Positions 8,978-17,630 of a stretch of DNA of 64,000 nucleotides are shown in pieces. Source of the stretch: Akkermansia muciniphila (lineage in GTDB: Bacteria > Verrucomicrobiota > Verrucomicrobiia > Verrucomicrobiales > V1-33). The first letter of the stretch is position 1; each line of letters starts with the position of its first letter. Both the position numbers and the translations under genes were made by a program. The notes under the pieces are model-generated. The model saw only the letters and a list, made by a program, of their open reading frames with translations, made no database searches and was not told where the DNA came from. The DNA is taken from contig CAMDJM010000002.1 in the NCBI GenBank assembly GCA_945900785.1, positions 45,724 through 109,723 of the forward strand, read 5' to 3'.

Positions 8978-10369
8978 TCAATAAGAGCTTTCCACGCGGG
9001 TGGCCACGTCCTTGTAGCCGTAGTCCACTTCGTAGATTTGCTTGAAGGCGTCAAGGAATTCCTCCTTGCGGCCCATTTTCTCGAGGATGTTCCCCAAGGT
9101 GTATAGGATCTCCTTTTTCACCGCATCGAGAGTGGGGATTTCGCCCGCGGCTTCCTGAAGCTGGCGGACGCCAAGATCGAGCATGTTCTTGGCTTCGTAA
9201 CACTTGGCCAGGGCCAGCATGGCTTTGTTCCGGATCGCGGGGTTGTTCTTGGCGCGCTGGAGTTCGGGGATCGCCTCGGTGGGGTGTCCGGCATTGAAAA
9301 GGTTGATGCCTAATTCGAAGCGGAGCTGGGGATCGGTGGGGTTCCGCTCCACGCGGTCACGGGAAGTGGTGACCAGTTTTTCGATACGCACCTGCTGCAG
9401 GTCTTTCAATTGCTCACGGGCCGCCTCGGCGGAATCGGCAGTCGGGTCGGCGTCAATCGTGGCCTGGAGCTGGGCGATGGTGGACTCGTCCAGGCGGTCC
9501 TGGATTTTGTTGACTTTTGTTTCCAGGGAGGCGTCCCCATTGCTGAGCTGCAGCGCCCACTGGAAATAGGAGAGGGCACTCGCGTAGTCGTCCAGGCGCT
9601 CGTAGAGTTCACCAATCTTGCGCGAGGTGTCCACGTTATTGGGGTCAGCCTCGTATTCGGCACCCAGATAGGCCAGTTGCTCCATCATCTGCTCCTTGGT
9701 GGCACCGATGCGGTTTTGGGCCTCCAGTTGTTTGGCCTGCTCCTGGTTTTTGAGGAGCTTGCGGAAGTCGCCGCCATCGCCCCCCTCCCACTTCTGCTTG
9801 TTCATGGACTGCCGGGCATTGGCATTGGTCACCCCGCGGCGGGCTTCCCCATCGGAGTTGTCCACCTTCAGAATGTTGTTGAACACCACGATGGCCTTCT
9901 CCGGATCGTTGATATTCATGTAGTGCTCCGCCAGCTTATGCATGTTCTTGATGTTGCTCGGATGACCTTTCATGATCATCTCCAGGCCGAAGGCAGCGGT
10001 CTGCTCCATCTTCGCGGCATTGGCGGCAGTGAAGAGCATTTCATTCGCCGAAGGGTTGAAGGGGTCCGTGGCGAGGATTTCCTCAAGGTCATAGAGCACG
10101 CCGAGCGGGTCCGCAGCGGCCTTGGTTTTGAGCTTCATCACGGCGAGGGCCGAGGTATCGATGAGCTTCTTTTTGCCGGAGTGGGCCAGCGCTGCAGCGG
10201 TGCGCAGCGTCTTGCGGCCTTCCAGAAAACTGGGCACTTCCTTAATAATGGGCAGCAGCAGCTGGACGGCGTAGCTGGCATTTTGCATTTTGACCGAGGC
10301 AGCGGCTTTATCAAAAAGGCTGCGGTGGGCAGGGGACAAATCGGTGGGGGTGGTTACGGCTTCTGACAT
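8978..10369 (-). CDS. TPR-repeat protein of unknown role
   Basis: This is a soluble 463-residue protein with no signal peptide. Tetratricopeptide-like helices are seen at about residues 145-180 (MHKLAEHYMNINDPEKAIVVFNNIL), 240-275 (KIGELYERLDDYASALSYFQWAL) and 345-405 (ELGINLFNAGHPTEAIPELQRA, LALAKCYEAKNMLDLGVRQLQEA). A glycine-rich linker (KWEGGDGGDFRKLL) precedes a charged coil. The family is a general scaffold; no enzymatic motif is present. The leader before the ATG reads CCATTTCCCATTCCCACC, like the other pyrimidine repeat leaders in this window. It is transcribed divergently from skp-lpxD and followed by a strong terminator, so it is monocistronic. Confidence 0.8.
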   Translation of the reverse strand: MSEAVTTPTDLSPAHRSLFDKAAASVKMQNASYAVQLLLPIIKEVPSFLEGRKTLRTAAALAHSGKKKLIDTSALAVMKLKTKAAADPLGVLYDLEEILATDPFNPSANEMLFTAANAAKMEQTAAFGLEMIMKGHPSNIKNMHKLAEHYMNINDPEKAIVVFNNILKVDNSDGEARRGVTNANARQSMNKQKWEGGDGGDFRKLLKNQEQAKQLEAQNRIGATKEQMMEQLAYLGAEYEADPNNVDTSRKIGELYERLDDYASALSYFQWALQLSNGDASLETKVNKIQDRLDESTIAQLQATIDADPTADSAEAAREQLKDLQQVRIEKLVTTSRDRVERNPTDPQLRFELGINLFNAGHPTEAIPELQRAKNNPAIRNKAMLALAKCYEAKNMLDLGVRQLQEAAGEIPTLDAVKKEILYTLGNILEKMGRKEEFLDAFKQIYEVDYGYKDVATRVESSY

Positions 10370-10556
10370 GGTGGGAATGGGAAATGGAATGGCACGGGTA
10401 TTTATCTAAGGCAATCGGTGTGCCGCAACAAACTTTTTTTTGTTTAAGTCGGGAACTGCTCCAGCGGCGCATTTTACCTTGCGCACCAGTCGGGTGGCTG
10501 CTTCTATCACGCAGTCCTGCACGCTGGACCTTTTTTATCCCAGTCCCCATCCATTT

Positions 10557-11198
10557 ATGACCTCCCGTTCCCTGTTCCACGCGGCTCTCGCGGCTGCTGC
10601 ATTCTCCACTGCCACCGCCCTGCCCGCCTCCGCTCAGGAGATGAAAGTCGGCATCGTGGATATGAAACGCGTCTTCCAAGAATATTTTAAGACCAAGGAC
10701 GCCGAAAAAAAGGTCAACGAGGACAAATCCAAGGCCAAAAAGGAACTGGACGAGCGCAGCGCCAAATACCGCGACCTGATCACCAAATGGAATGATATTG
10801 AAAAAGTCCTCAAGGACAAGCTGGTCAACGAGGAACTGAAAGCCCAGAAACAGAAGGAAGCCCAGGAAATCATCTCCGAAGCCCGCGCCTTGGAACGGGA
10901 CATGGAAGAATTCCGCCGCCGCCGCGAATCCCAGCTCCAGGAGCAGGTCATGCGCATGCGCAAAGGCCTCCTTGAGGACATCAAGAGCCGCGTGGAAGAA
11001 AAAGCCAAGCGCGACAACTACGACCTCGTCTTCGATAAAAGCGGCATGTCCCCCAGCGGCGTCCCCTTCCTCCTTCACAGCAAGGACGCCGTGGACTTCA
11101 GCACCGATGTCATCACCGAGCTGAATAAGAACGCTCCCCCTGAGGAGGCGACTCCCACGACGGCTGAAAAACCCGATAAGGACAAGAAGGCCAAATAA
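10557..11198 (+). CDS. skp: OmpH/Skp-family periplasmic chaperone
   Basis: Skp-type proteins hold unfolded outer-membrane proteins in the periplasm. The start at 10557 gives a clean signal peptide (MTSRSLFHAALAAAAFSTATALPASAQE); the ORF track start at 10440 adds an unlikely 39-residue leader. The mature protein begins MKVGIVDMKRVFQEYFKTKDAEKK, the conserved OmpH beta strand plus first tentacle helix, followed by a long charged coiled coil (about residues 45-150) and a return strand YDLVFDKSG. A lysine-rich tail follows. It lies 77 nt upstream of lpxD, the classical skp-lpxD order of outer-membrane biogenesis operons. Confidence 0.9.
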   Translation: MTSRSLFHAALAAAAFSTATALPASAQEMKVGIVDMKRVFQEYFKTKDAEKKVNEDKSKAKKELDERSAKYRDLITKWNDIEKVLKDKLVNEELKAQKQKEAQEIISEARALERDMEEFRRRRESQLQEQVMRMRKGLLEDIKSRVEEKAKRDNYDLVFDKSGMSPSGVPFLLHSKDAVDFSTDVITELNKNAPPEEATPTTAEKPDKDKKAK

Positions 11199-11275
11199 AT
11201 CCGCGTGCTTCCCCCGGAGCACCTGACCGGCAGTGGCCTCTCCGTCCCTGACCGCATTTTCGACAAGGAATCCCT

Positions 11276-12313
11276 GTGGAGCTATCTCTCACCCAACTGG
11301 CCACGCTCACCGGAGCCACGCCGGATCCCGCCCTTCGCCATGACCTCGTGCTCACCGGCTTTGCCGCCCTGAAGGAAGCCCGCCCCGGAGAACTCAGCTT
11401 CTACGGCAACGAGCGCTACCTCCCTGACCTGCGCGCCACCAAAGCCTCCGCTGTGCTGGTGCCCATGGATTTTGCCGGGGAAATCCCCGGGGTCATCCTC
11501 CTGAAAGTAGCCAACCCCTCCGCGTCGTTCGCGGAAGTCGTAAAAGCCGTCGTGCCACCTGCCCGCGTCTTTATCCCAGGAGTGCACCCCTCAGCCGTGA
11601 TCGATGCCACCGCGCAATTTGATCCAGCCACGGTCTGCATTCACGCCGGAGCCCTCATCGGCGCGGGAGTCGTGATCGGCCATGGCACCGAAATTGGAGC
11701 CGGTTGCGTCCTCGGCGATGCCGTGGAGATCGGCGAAAACTGCCTGCTCCATCCGCGGGTCACCCTCTATCATCACACCAGACTCGGCCACCGCGTGGCT
11801 CTCCACGCCGGCGTGGTCATCGGTGCCGATGGCTTCGGCTACGAATTCGTCAACGGCCGCCACCTCAAAATCGACCAGGTTGGCTACGTCCAGATCGACG
11901 ACGACGTGGAAATTGGAGCCAACACCACCATCGACCGCGCCCGGTTTGGCCGCACCTGGATTCGCGAAGGCGCGAAAATCGACAATCAGGTGCAAATTGG
12001 CCACAACGTCACCATCGGCCGACACTGCATCATCGTCGCCCAGGTCGGCATCGCCGGCAGCACCAGCGTCGGAGACTACACCGTCATCGCTGCCCAGGCC
12101 GGCATCGCCGGGCACCTCGACATCGGAGCCCAGCTCGTCATCGGAGCCCGCGCCGGCGTCACCAAATCCATCCTCAAAAAAGGCCAATACATGGGCTACC
12201 CCGCCGGCCCCGCCTCCGAAGTCCGGAAGCAATGGGTCCACATCCGCAAAATCGGCAGCATCCTCGAACGCCTCGCCGCTCTGGAAAAGACCGCTGGACC
12301 CCACGGGAAATAG
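11276..12313 (+). CDS. lpxD: UDP-3-O-acylglucosamine N-acyltransferase
   Basis: This enzyme adds the second acyl chain in lipid A synthesis (acyl-ACP dependent, cytoplasmic). The 345-residue protein has an N-terminal uridine-binding domain (about 1-105: ELSFYGNERYLPDLRATKASAVLV) and a left-handed beta helix built of hexapeptide repeats (about 110-290). The catalytic-histidine segment is IDNQVQIGHNV, and the C-terminal helical part contains MGYPAGPASEVRKQW. The start is GTG with a good AAGGAA upstream. It lies directly downstream of skp. The rest of the usual operon (fabZ, lpxA) does not follow here. Confidence 0.96.
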   Translation: MELSLTQLATLTGATPDPALRHDLVLTGFAALKEARPGELSFYGNERYLPDLRATKASAVLVPMDFAGEIPGVILLKVANPSASFAEVVKAVVPPARVFIPGVHPSAVIDATAQFDPATVCIHAGALIGAGVVIGHGTEIGAGCVLGDAVEIGENCLLHPRVTLYHHTRLGHRVALHAGVVIGADGFGYEFVNGRHLKIDQVGYVQIDDDVEIGANTTIDRARFGRTWIREGAKIDNQVQIGHNVTIGRHCIIVAQVGIAGSTSVGDYTVIAAQAGIAGHLDIGAQLVIGARAGVTKSILKKGQYMGYPAGPASEVRKQWVHIRKIGSILERLAALEKTAGPHGK

Positions 12314-12410
12314 CCACCCAGGCGCAAAATGCCAGGCATCAGAAACGGCCTCCAGCTTCCGGCGGCTCACCCGGAACCCGTGAAATTCATCCTGAACACC
12401 GCAGTGGGAA

Positions 12411-12452
12411 ACCACAGATTACAGGCACGAAACACACGGATTACGGATTACC
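12411..12452. repeat. CACAGATTA / ACACGGATTA-type short repeat
   Basis: A degenerate tandem of ACCACAGATTAC, ACACGGATTAC and GGATTACC units follows lpxD. It abuts the transposase-like fragment. It resembles dispersed intergenic repeats of the form CACGGATTA; no coding sense is apparent. Confidence 0.45.
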
Positions 12453-12647
12453 AATGTTTGAAAAAAATGCTGCCTCAAGCAGCGGGCGGTAATCGCCCCG
12501 GGCATGACGCCGCTGCTGGATCCAGTTGGCAAAGGTAGGATAACTGATCCCCACCGTCCGCACGAAAGCCGCCCCCTTCAGACCGCTGTGCTCAAACTCA
12601 TCCAAAAGCGCTTCGCGCTGTTCCCGGCTGTAATGGACACGCCCCAT
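12441..12647 (-). pseudogene. IS66-type accessory transposase (orfA-like) N-terminal remnant
   Basis: The 68-residue ORF starts MGRVHYSREQREALLDEFEHSG and continues LKGAAFVRTVGISYPTFANWIQQRR. This matches the N-terminal helix-turn-helix seen in IS66-family accessory proteins of this phylum. Full-length relatives are longer, and here the frame runs into the short repeat and stops. No tnpB/tnpC follows and no inverted repeats could be identified, so it is read as a leftover of an insertion sequence. It could also be a tiny stand-alone DNA-binding protein. Confidence 0.5.
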
Positions 12648-13053
12648 GGCATCGCGTTTCAGTAGCAGCAGCCATGGGCTTGAAATAAGCGGCTTCCTCC
12701 GTCTCCGTCTTTGGCCGGGCGAATAGGTAACCTGACTTCCAAAGCTTTAGATTCGACCCCTTGGCTGGCACCTGGTATCCCGCTTTGCCAACAATGAGGA
12801 CCCGTCGTAAACGGGGTTCCATCACTGCTGGGTGCGTCAGGCATGTCATTGATCCCTGCCGCCTGGTAGGGGCCCACTGGGGTCTTCATCGGAGGCAGCC
12901 GGATCCATGCCTAGTCAACCGCATTGGAGGATTCGAAGGGCATTGTCGATTGATCCGGCAGGGGAATGGGAATGGTGTCCACCGCAGCGTAAAACCGCCG
13001 GGCTGGCGCGCTGTCAGGCTGACCCGGTAACGGCCCACGCACACCATTCAACT
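12648..13053. other. About 400 bases without a supportable gene
   Basis: The short ORFs 12598..12849 and 12659..12889 (minus) and 12761..13030 (plus) overlap each other and show no family resemblance. The stretch lies between a transposase remnant and two unknown genes, so it may be decayed mobile DNA, but no IS end or further transposase motif was found. Confidence 0.4.
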
Positions 13054-13974
13054 CTAACGAAACGCCCCCTGCTTGGTCTGGATTTCCTCATTCAGTTTCT
13101 GAATCTGCTCCCTGGCGGCGTTGATCTGATTGGAGATCGCTTCGACTGCTGCCCCTGCAGCGTCGCGTTTCACGTTATGACTGCTGCTGTTGCCTTTGGC
13201 CAGAGCCAGTTGATGCTTGTAGGCATATTCCTGCTGAATTTTAAATTGATTGGCACGGGACCGTTCTGCCTCAATGATTTTCCGTTCCAACACTTTGATT
13301 CTAGCAACAGCATCATTGACATCTTCACGCTTCACGCTGTCCCGGTGTTCCTCCTGGGCCTGCTCGATGGTTTTAACGGGTGTTTCAGGCACTGCCACCA
13401 CCTCCTCATCCGGCTTGCCCGACAAATCGGAAGATAATTTGGGATTCCACCCCAGGGCCAAGCGCCCGAACCAGTCCGGAGGCATATTGTCCGCAGGGAT
13501 GCGTGCGATGCCTTCTGCATGCTCCAAAATAGCGATTTGTTCCTTCATTTCCTTGAAGCGGGCGCTTTTTAAGCGCTTTCCATCGTTGAGAACCAACTCC
13601 GGAATCACTTGGTCCATGGTCTTCTGCCTAACTTCTTCGATATCCTTGGCAAAGGCCGCCCGTGTTTTTGTCCAGGCATCCCTCAAGACTGTGACTTCGA
13701 TTAGAGCCTTGGCGTTTTGTTCCTCCTGCTGCTGAAGTTTGAACTCCGATTCCCTGATGAAGGTGGCCCGGGCTTGTGCCGATGCAAAGGACGCCTTGCG
13801 TTCTGTGAGGGTTTTCTGCCGGGTTTCCAATACCGATTGTTCGGAACTGAATTCATTTTTAGCTTTTAGCAGATCACTTTTGATCACTTCGCGTTCTATG
13901 GAATAGATGACAATAGCACCAAAAGTGACGATTACGACGGCCACCGTTGCCCAGGCTGTAGTGCTAATTTCCAT
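13054..13974 (-). CDS. Membrane-anchored coiled-coil protein, unknown function
   Basis: The 306-residue protein has one N-terminal membrane helix (TAWATVAVVIVTFGAIVIYSI) followed by long charged helices (about 30-130 and 210-300), typical of coiled coils. Between them the segment ELVLNDGKRLKSARFKEMKEQIAILEHAEGIARIPADNMPPDW resembles a short SH3-like module common in secreted verrucomicrobial and planctomycete proteins, where a glycine-lysine turn, DGI-like strand and IP..LP motif recur. That match is inference. It lies 24 nt downstream of a lipoprotein gene on the same strand, so the two probably form an operon acting at the envelope. No enzymatic motif was seen. Confidence 0.6.
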   Translation of the reverse strand: MEISTTAWATVAVVIVTFGAIVIYSIEREVIKSDLLKAKNEFSSEQSVLETRQKTLTERKASFASAQARATFIRESEFKLQQQEEQNAKALIEVTVLRDAWTKTRAAFAKDIEEVRQKTMDQVIPELVLNDGKRLKSARFKEMKEQIAILEHAEGIARIPADNMPPDWFGRLALGWNPKLSSDLSGKPDEEVVAVPETPVKTIEQAQEEHRDSVKREDVNDAVARIKVLERKIIEAERSRANQFKIQQEYAYKHQLALAKGNSSSHNVKRDAAGAAVEAISNQINAAREQIQKLNEEIQTKQGAFR

Positions 13975-13998
13975 ACGGGGAGAAGCTGCGGACAGAGT

Positions 13999-14361
13999 TC
14001 AAGGTTTAAGATACTTTTTGGCAAATTCAGCTTGCTGTTTTGCCAACTGGCTATTGGCGGACTTCAGCCCCTCCACCAATTTTTGCAGCCGCTCCGATTC
14101 GACTTGGATTTCCTTCTCTTTAACGCTGCGGACTGCAACCGCATCCGGACCGGTGATATCGTCTTTTTCGACGTCCCGTATGTTTTGCTGCACGGCTTCA
14201 ATTTCAGCAGCGATAGGACCTGCTTCCTTACGGACCACTTCTGCTTTGGCCCGGAACTCCCTGGCCAGAGCGACCTCGTCCCTGCTACTGCAGGCGGGCA
14301 AGGCCGACGAGCATAATGCCCAAACAAGGAATACCCGGAAAGCTGACTGATGAACCATCAT
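13999..14361 (-). CDS. Small coiled-coil lipoprotein, unknown function
   Basis: The 120-residue protein has a type II signal peptide (VFLVWALCSSALPACSS) with a lipobox-like LPAC, so the mature protein would start at the cysteine around residue 24 and be lipid-anchored. The remainder is a helical, charged sequence (EVALAREFRAKAEVVRKEAG, SERLQKLVEGLKSANSQLAKQQAEFAKKYL). It is first in a two-gene unit with the membrane coiled-coil protein. No known family was recognised. Confidence 0.6.
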   Translation of the reverse strand: MMVHQSAFRVFLVWALCSSALPACSSRDEVALAREFRAKAEVVRKEAGPIAAEIEAVQQNIRDVEKDDITGPDAVAVRSVKEKEIQVESERLQKLVEGLKSANSQLAKQQAEFAKKYLKP

Positions 14362-14600
14362 AACGCCCGAGCGGTTATCGATTTCAGTGGCCCAGTCAAG
14401 TCAGAATCTGTGAAACTGACTGAACTTCCCGGCTCTCAATTTTATAATAACCTCACAGTGCCCCCGCTCCTTCTGCCAGGCTCCGGCCTCCCTGCGATTT
14501 CCCCACCACAACACCCGGACCCCGGCGGCTTTATCGAGGATAAAGAGGATGCATTGACAGCAGGCGGGGCCACGGGCCATCCTGAGGGCTGCTGCACCTT

Positions 14601-15521
14601 ATGCCCGGAATTCCTGAACCCTTGCCTCCTGCTCCGTCCCGGTGGTCACTGTATGGGGATGTGCCGTGGCGGCTGCTGATGGGTGGGGTGCGGGCCTGCC
14701 CTTCGTGGTTGGAAATGCCCCATATTGCGGGATGGAGTCTGCTGGTTTTTCTGCTGGCAGGATCCCAGCGCCGGGCGGTGCTGGGGAATCTTAAAGCGCT
14801 CCTGCCGGGGCATTCCCGACCGGCCCGGGTTTGGCTGGCGTGGCGCACGTTTTACCAGTTTGCCCGGGCAGCGGTGGATGGCATCCGCTTCCAACAAGGG
14901 GGCCGGGTGCTGGCCTGGGAGGTGGAAGGTCTGGAACACTTTGAGGCGGCTGCGGCCCAGGAGAGGCCGGTGATGTTGTGCACGGCCCATATGGGAAGTT
15001 ATGACAGTGCTGCCGCATTTTTTGCGGAAAAGATGGAGCGGCATTTCTTTGCGGTGCGTCTACCGGAGCGGCACCCGCAACTGCAGCGGCTGCGGGAAGA
15101 GGGACTGCGGCGCATGGAACACGGCAGCTACACGGCCTTGTATAACTCCAGCGAGAGCGTGCTCGCCGTGGAGCTGCTCCGGGCTCTGCAACGGCGGGAT
15201 TGGGTGGCCCTGCAGGCCGACCGCGCGCTAGCGGGCCTGACGGTGCTGCCCTTGCCGGACGGAGCTAAAACGTGGCTCCTGCCCAAAGGCCCCTTCGCTC
15301 TGGCAACGGCTTCGGGAGCCTGCTGCCTCCCAGCTTTTGTCAGAAGACTCGGGCACCGCCGCTACCGGGTGTCTTTTCACCCGGCCCTTTTGCCGGAGCA
15401 TGGCATCCCGCGCGCCGCAGCTGCCGAGGCACTGGCGGCCCGCTGGACGGCTTTGTTGGAAATGGTGATTATTTCCCACCCTGATCAGTGGTTGGTCTTC
15501 GAGCCCGCTTTTGCGCCATGA
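14601..15521 (+). CDS. LpxL/HtrB-like lysophospholipid acyltransferase family protein
   Basis: Proteins of this family transfer acyl chains to lipid A precursors or other lipids at the inner membrane. The 306-residue protein has an N-terminal hydrophobic segment (IAGWSLLVFLLAG), the RRAVLGNLKALLPG motif normal for this family, and the catalytic HX4D box HMGSYD near residue 130. A second conserved block, WVALQADRALAG, corresponds to the usual GDR/ADR region. The stop overlaps the next gene by 4 nt. With a polysaccharide deacetylase two genes downstream, an envelope glycolipid role is plausible. The specific acceptor is unknown, so no lpx symbol is given. Confidence 0.8.
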   Translation: MPGIPEPLPPAPSRWSLYGDVPWRLLMGGVRACPSWLEMPHIAGWSLLVFLLAGSQRRAVLGNLKALLPGHSRPARVWLAWRTFYQFARAAVDGIRFQQGGRVLAWEVEGLEHFEAAAAQERPVMLCTAHMGSYDSAAAFFAEKMERHFFAVRLPERHPQLQRLREEGLRRMEHGSYTALYNSSESVLAVELLRALQRRDWVALQADRALAGLTVLPLPDGAKTWLLPKGPFALATASGACCLPAFVRRLGHRRYRVSFHPALLPEHGIPRAAAAEALAARWTALLEMVIISHPDQWLVFEPAFAP

Positions 15522-15976
15522 CCCCACGCGCCTTGACTCCCCTGTTCCGCTGTCTGGAACGCTGCTTTCCAGCGGGGCTCCCGCAGGGCGTTTCCCCCTA
15601 CCCTGCCCCGGTCAGTGGAAACCACTCCGGGGAAGCGTGGTTTCTCGCGATAGCAACGATACTGCTCACGGGCACCTGGGCCGTGCCAGTTACCGTTGGG
15701 ATCCCGGCCCTTTGGTTGCGCCTGCCCCTGATTGCCCTGATTCTGTTCTTTCTGCCACACCTGATCATGGCCCTGATTGCCCTGGTTAGTCCCTGGTTCG
15801 CCGGGAAATATGGCAGCCGCGAAATGGCTCAGGATTGGGGTTGCCTCATTTTCATGACGTTGTATGCCGCCGCGCAGTGCCGTGGGGGTGGCTGGGTTTC
15901 CTGGGTGTGTGTATCGTGGCTTTCTTTTTCCGTGCTGAATCTTTTGCTTTGGCTGGGGCGAAAATGGCTGTCCTGA
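15518..15976 (+). CDS. Small integral membrane protein, unknown function
   Basis: The ATG at 15518 overlaps the stop of the acyltransferase gene (ATGA), which fixes the start; the longer ORF from 15488 is a read-in. About 152 residues contain two or three strong membrane helices, AWFLAIATILLTGTWAVPVTVGI and LPLIALILFFLPHLIMALIALV, plus a weaker one near VSWVCVSWLSFSVLNLLLWL. No family is recognised. Translational coupling to the acyltransferase and the deacetylase 10 nt downstream suggests a three-gene envelope lipid or glycan unit. Confidence 0.7.
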   Translation: MTPRALTPLFRCLERCFPAGLPQGVSPYPAPVSGNHSGEAWFLAIATILLTGTWAVPVTVGIPALWLRLPLIALILFFLPHLIMALIALVSPWFAGKYGSREMAQDWGCLIFMTLYAAAQCRGGGWVSWVCVSWLSFSVLNLLLWLGRKWLS

Positions 15977-15986
15977 TCCCTCTGCC

Positions 15987-16742
15987 ATGCTGACCGTGCC
16001 CCGCCTCCAAACCGCTCTGGTGCTATTTCATCTGGCCGCCCTGAGCGTGGGCTGGCTGCTTGGCTGGGAGGCTGGACTGCTGGCCATGGCAGGCGTCCAC
16101 CTGCCGCTTCTGGCAATCACGCTGTGGACCGGCTCCACGCCCTTTTGCCTGGCCCTGCAGTCCTGTCCCATCCCGGGGCGCTCAATCGTGTTGACGATCG
16201 ATGATGGTCCCTGCGCGGATACTCCCGGGATGCTGGCGATCCTGGCGCAGTATCAGGCGAAGGCGGTCTTTTTCGTCATTGGGCAACGGGCGGCCTCACA
16301 TCCGGAGTGGATCCACCAAATAACCTCTGCGGGTCACGAGGTGGCCAACCACACCCTGACGCATCCAGCCGGGCAGTTTTGGGCGTGGGGACCCACTGCC
16401 CAACGATGGGAGATTTCCGAAACCAACCGGATCCTGACAGAAGCAGCAGGTCATTCCCCTGCCTGGTTCCGGGCCCCAGCGGGCTACCGCAATCCATTTA
16501 CCGGCGCCATCCTGCAGGAACTGGGGCTGCAATACCTCGGCTGGTCCCGCCGGGCCTTTGATACCCGCCGGTCAGATGTGGCGAAAATGGTCAAACGGCT
16601 GTGCCACCGACTGCAGCCCGGGGCCGTGCTGCTGATCCACCAGGGACATCCGCACAGTATAAAGCTGCTGGAGGAGTTATTGAAGACGCTGGCTGCAGAA
16701 AACTGGATCACCCACCTGCCCGCCGGCACGGATAAAAGTTGA
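15987..16742 (+). CDS. NodB-type polysaccharide deacetylase
   Basis: This family removes N- or O-acetyl groups from glycans in the periplasm or cell wall using a divalent metal. The 251-residue protein begins with two membrane helices (LVLFHLAALSVGWLLGW and GLLAMAGVHLPLLAITL), then the NodB domain: catalytic motif TIDDGPCAD, metal-binding NHTLTHP, the RAPAGYRNP motif and a C-terminal LLIHQGHP. It is the last gene of the acyltransferase-membrane protein-deacetylase set and converges with map. Substrate is unknown; the neighbour suggests a lipid-linked sugar. Confidence 0.9.
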   Translation: MLTVPRLQTALVLFHLAALSVGWLLGWEAGLLAMAGVHLPLLAITLWTGSTPFCLALQSCPIPGRSIVLTIDDGPCADTPGMLAILAQYQAKAVFFVIGQRAASHPEWIHQITSAGHEVANHTLTHPAGQFWAWGPTAQRWEISETNRILTEAAGHSPAWFRAPAGYRNPFTGAILQELGLQYLGWSRRAFDTRRSDVAKMVKRLCHRLQPGAVLLIHQGHPHSIKLLEELLKTLAAENWITHLPAGTDKS

Positions 16743-16802
16743 CGCCGCCGCTGCTGTTTCCACACCGCCATCAGGAAAGCGCTCAAATCCACCAGGGTCC
16801 CC

Positions 16803-17621
16803 TTAAGCTTTAAGCAAAGCTACATCCTGCATCGGCGGCGTCAGGCGGGTCCGCGGCGTCAGGATTTCCGGCCCATCTGCGGTAATGAGAACCGTATGTT
16901 CGAAATGGGAACTGGGCATCCCATCGCGGGTCACGGCGGTCCAGCGGTCGGCCAACACTTCGACTTCTCCGGTGCCCATGTTCACCATTGGCTCGATAGC
17001 GATAACCATACCAGGTTCAAGGCGGGTCCTGATTTTCCCGGAATCGAAATTCGGCACCTCAGGTTTTTCATGGAGTTTCCGGCCGAGGCCATGTCCAACA
17101 AATTGCTTCACCACGGTAAACCCGAAGCGTTTGACCAGGGCTTCGACACTGCCGCAAACTTTCCGCAGCATTTCCCCGGGCTGAGCCAGAGCAATGGCCG
17201 CATGGAGGGATTCTTCCGTGGCCCGGAGCAGTTGGTGCACCTCAGGGCGGATGGCGCCGACGGGCACGCTGGTGGCGTTGTCGCCGATCCAGCCGTTTTT
17301 CACAATGCCGACATCGATTTTGACGATGTCCCCATTTTGAATAATCCGGCGGGGCCGGCCAATGCCATGCACGACTTCCTGGTTAAGGGAGATACAAATC
17401 TGGCCCGGAAAACCGCGGTAATTGAGGAAGGCGCTGCGGCAGCCGGCATCGGTCATGAACTGGGCTGCGGCGGCGTCAATTTCACCCGTGCTGATGCCAG
17501 GGCGGACCAATGAAACGGTCTTCAACAGCACGGCGGCGGCGGTATGACCCGCTTCCCTCAGTCCGTCCAGCTCGGCTCCCTTGCGCAGGGCAATTCCACT
17601 TTGAGCATTACTACGCTTCAT
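16803..17621 (-). CDS. map: Methionine aminopeptidase, type I
   Basis: It removes N-terminal methionine from nascent proteins. The 272-residue length fits type I bacterial enzymes. Metal ligands are visible as IDVGIVKNGWIGD (two aspartates), GHGLGRKLHE (histidine), IAIEPMVNMG (glutamate) and HFEHTVLIT (glutamate). It lies 9 nt downstream of secY, the common spc-operon arrangement, but adk, which usually sits between secY and map, is missing. Confidence 0.96.
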   Translation of the reverse strand: MKRSNAQSGIALRKGAELDGLREAGHTAAAVLLKTVSLVRPGISTGEIDAAAAQFMTDAGCRSAFLNYRGFPGQICISLNQEVVHGIGRPRRIIQNGDIVKIDVGIVKNGWIGDNATSVPVGAIRPEVHQLLRATEESLHAAIALAQPGEMLRKVCGSVEALVKRFGFTVVKQFVGHGLGRKLHEKPEVPNFDSGKIRTRLEPGMVIAIEPMVNMGTGEVEVLADRWTAVTRDGMPSSHFEHTVLITADGPEILTPRTRLTPPMQDVALLKA

Positions 17622-17630
17622 ACCTTGGGA

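Noticed and set aside
12598-12849. Minus ORF of 83 residues next to the transposase remnant
   Set aside because: Overlaps the remnant start, no recognisable domain and no ribosome binding site.
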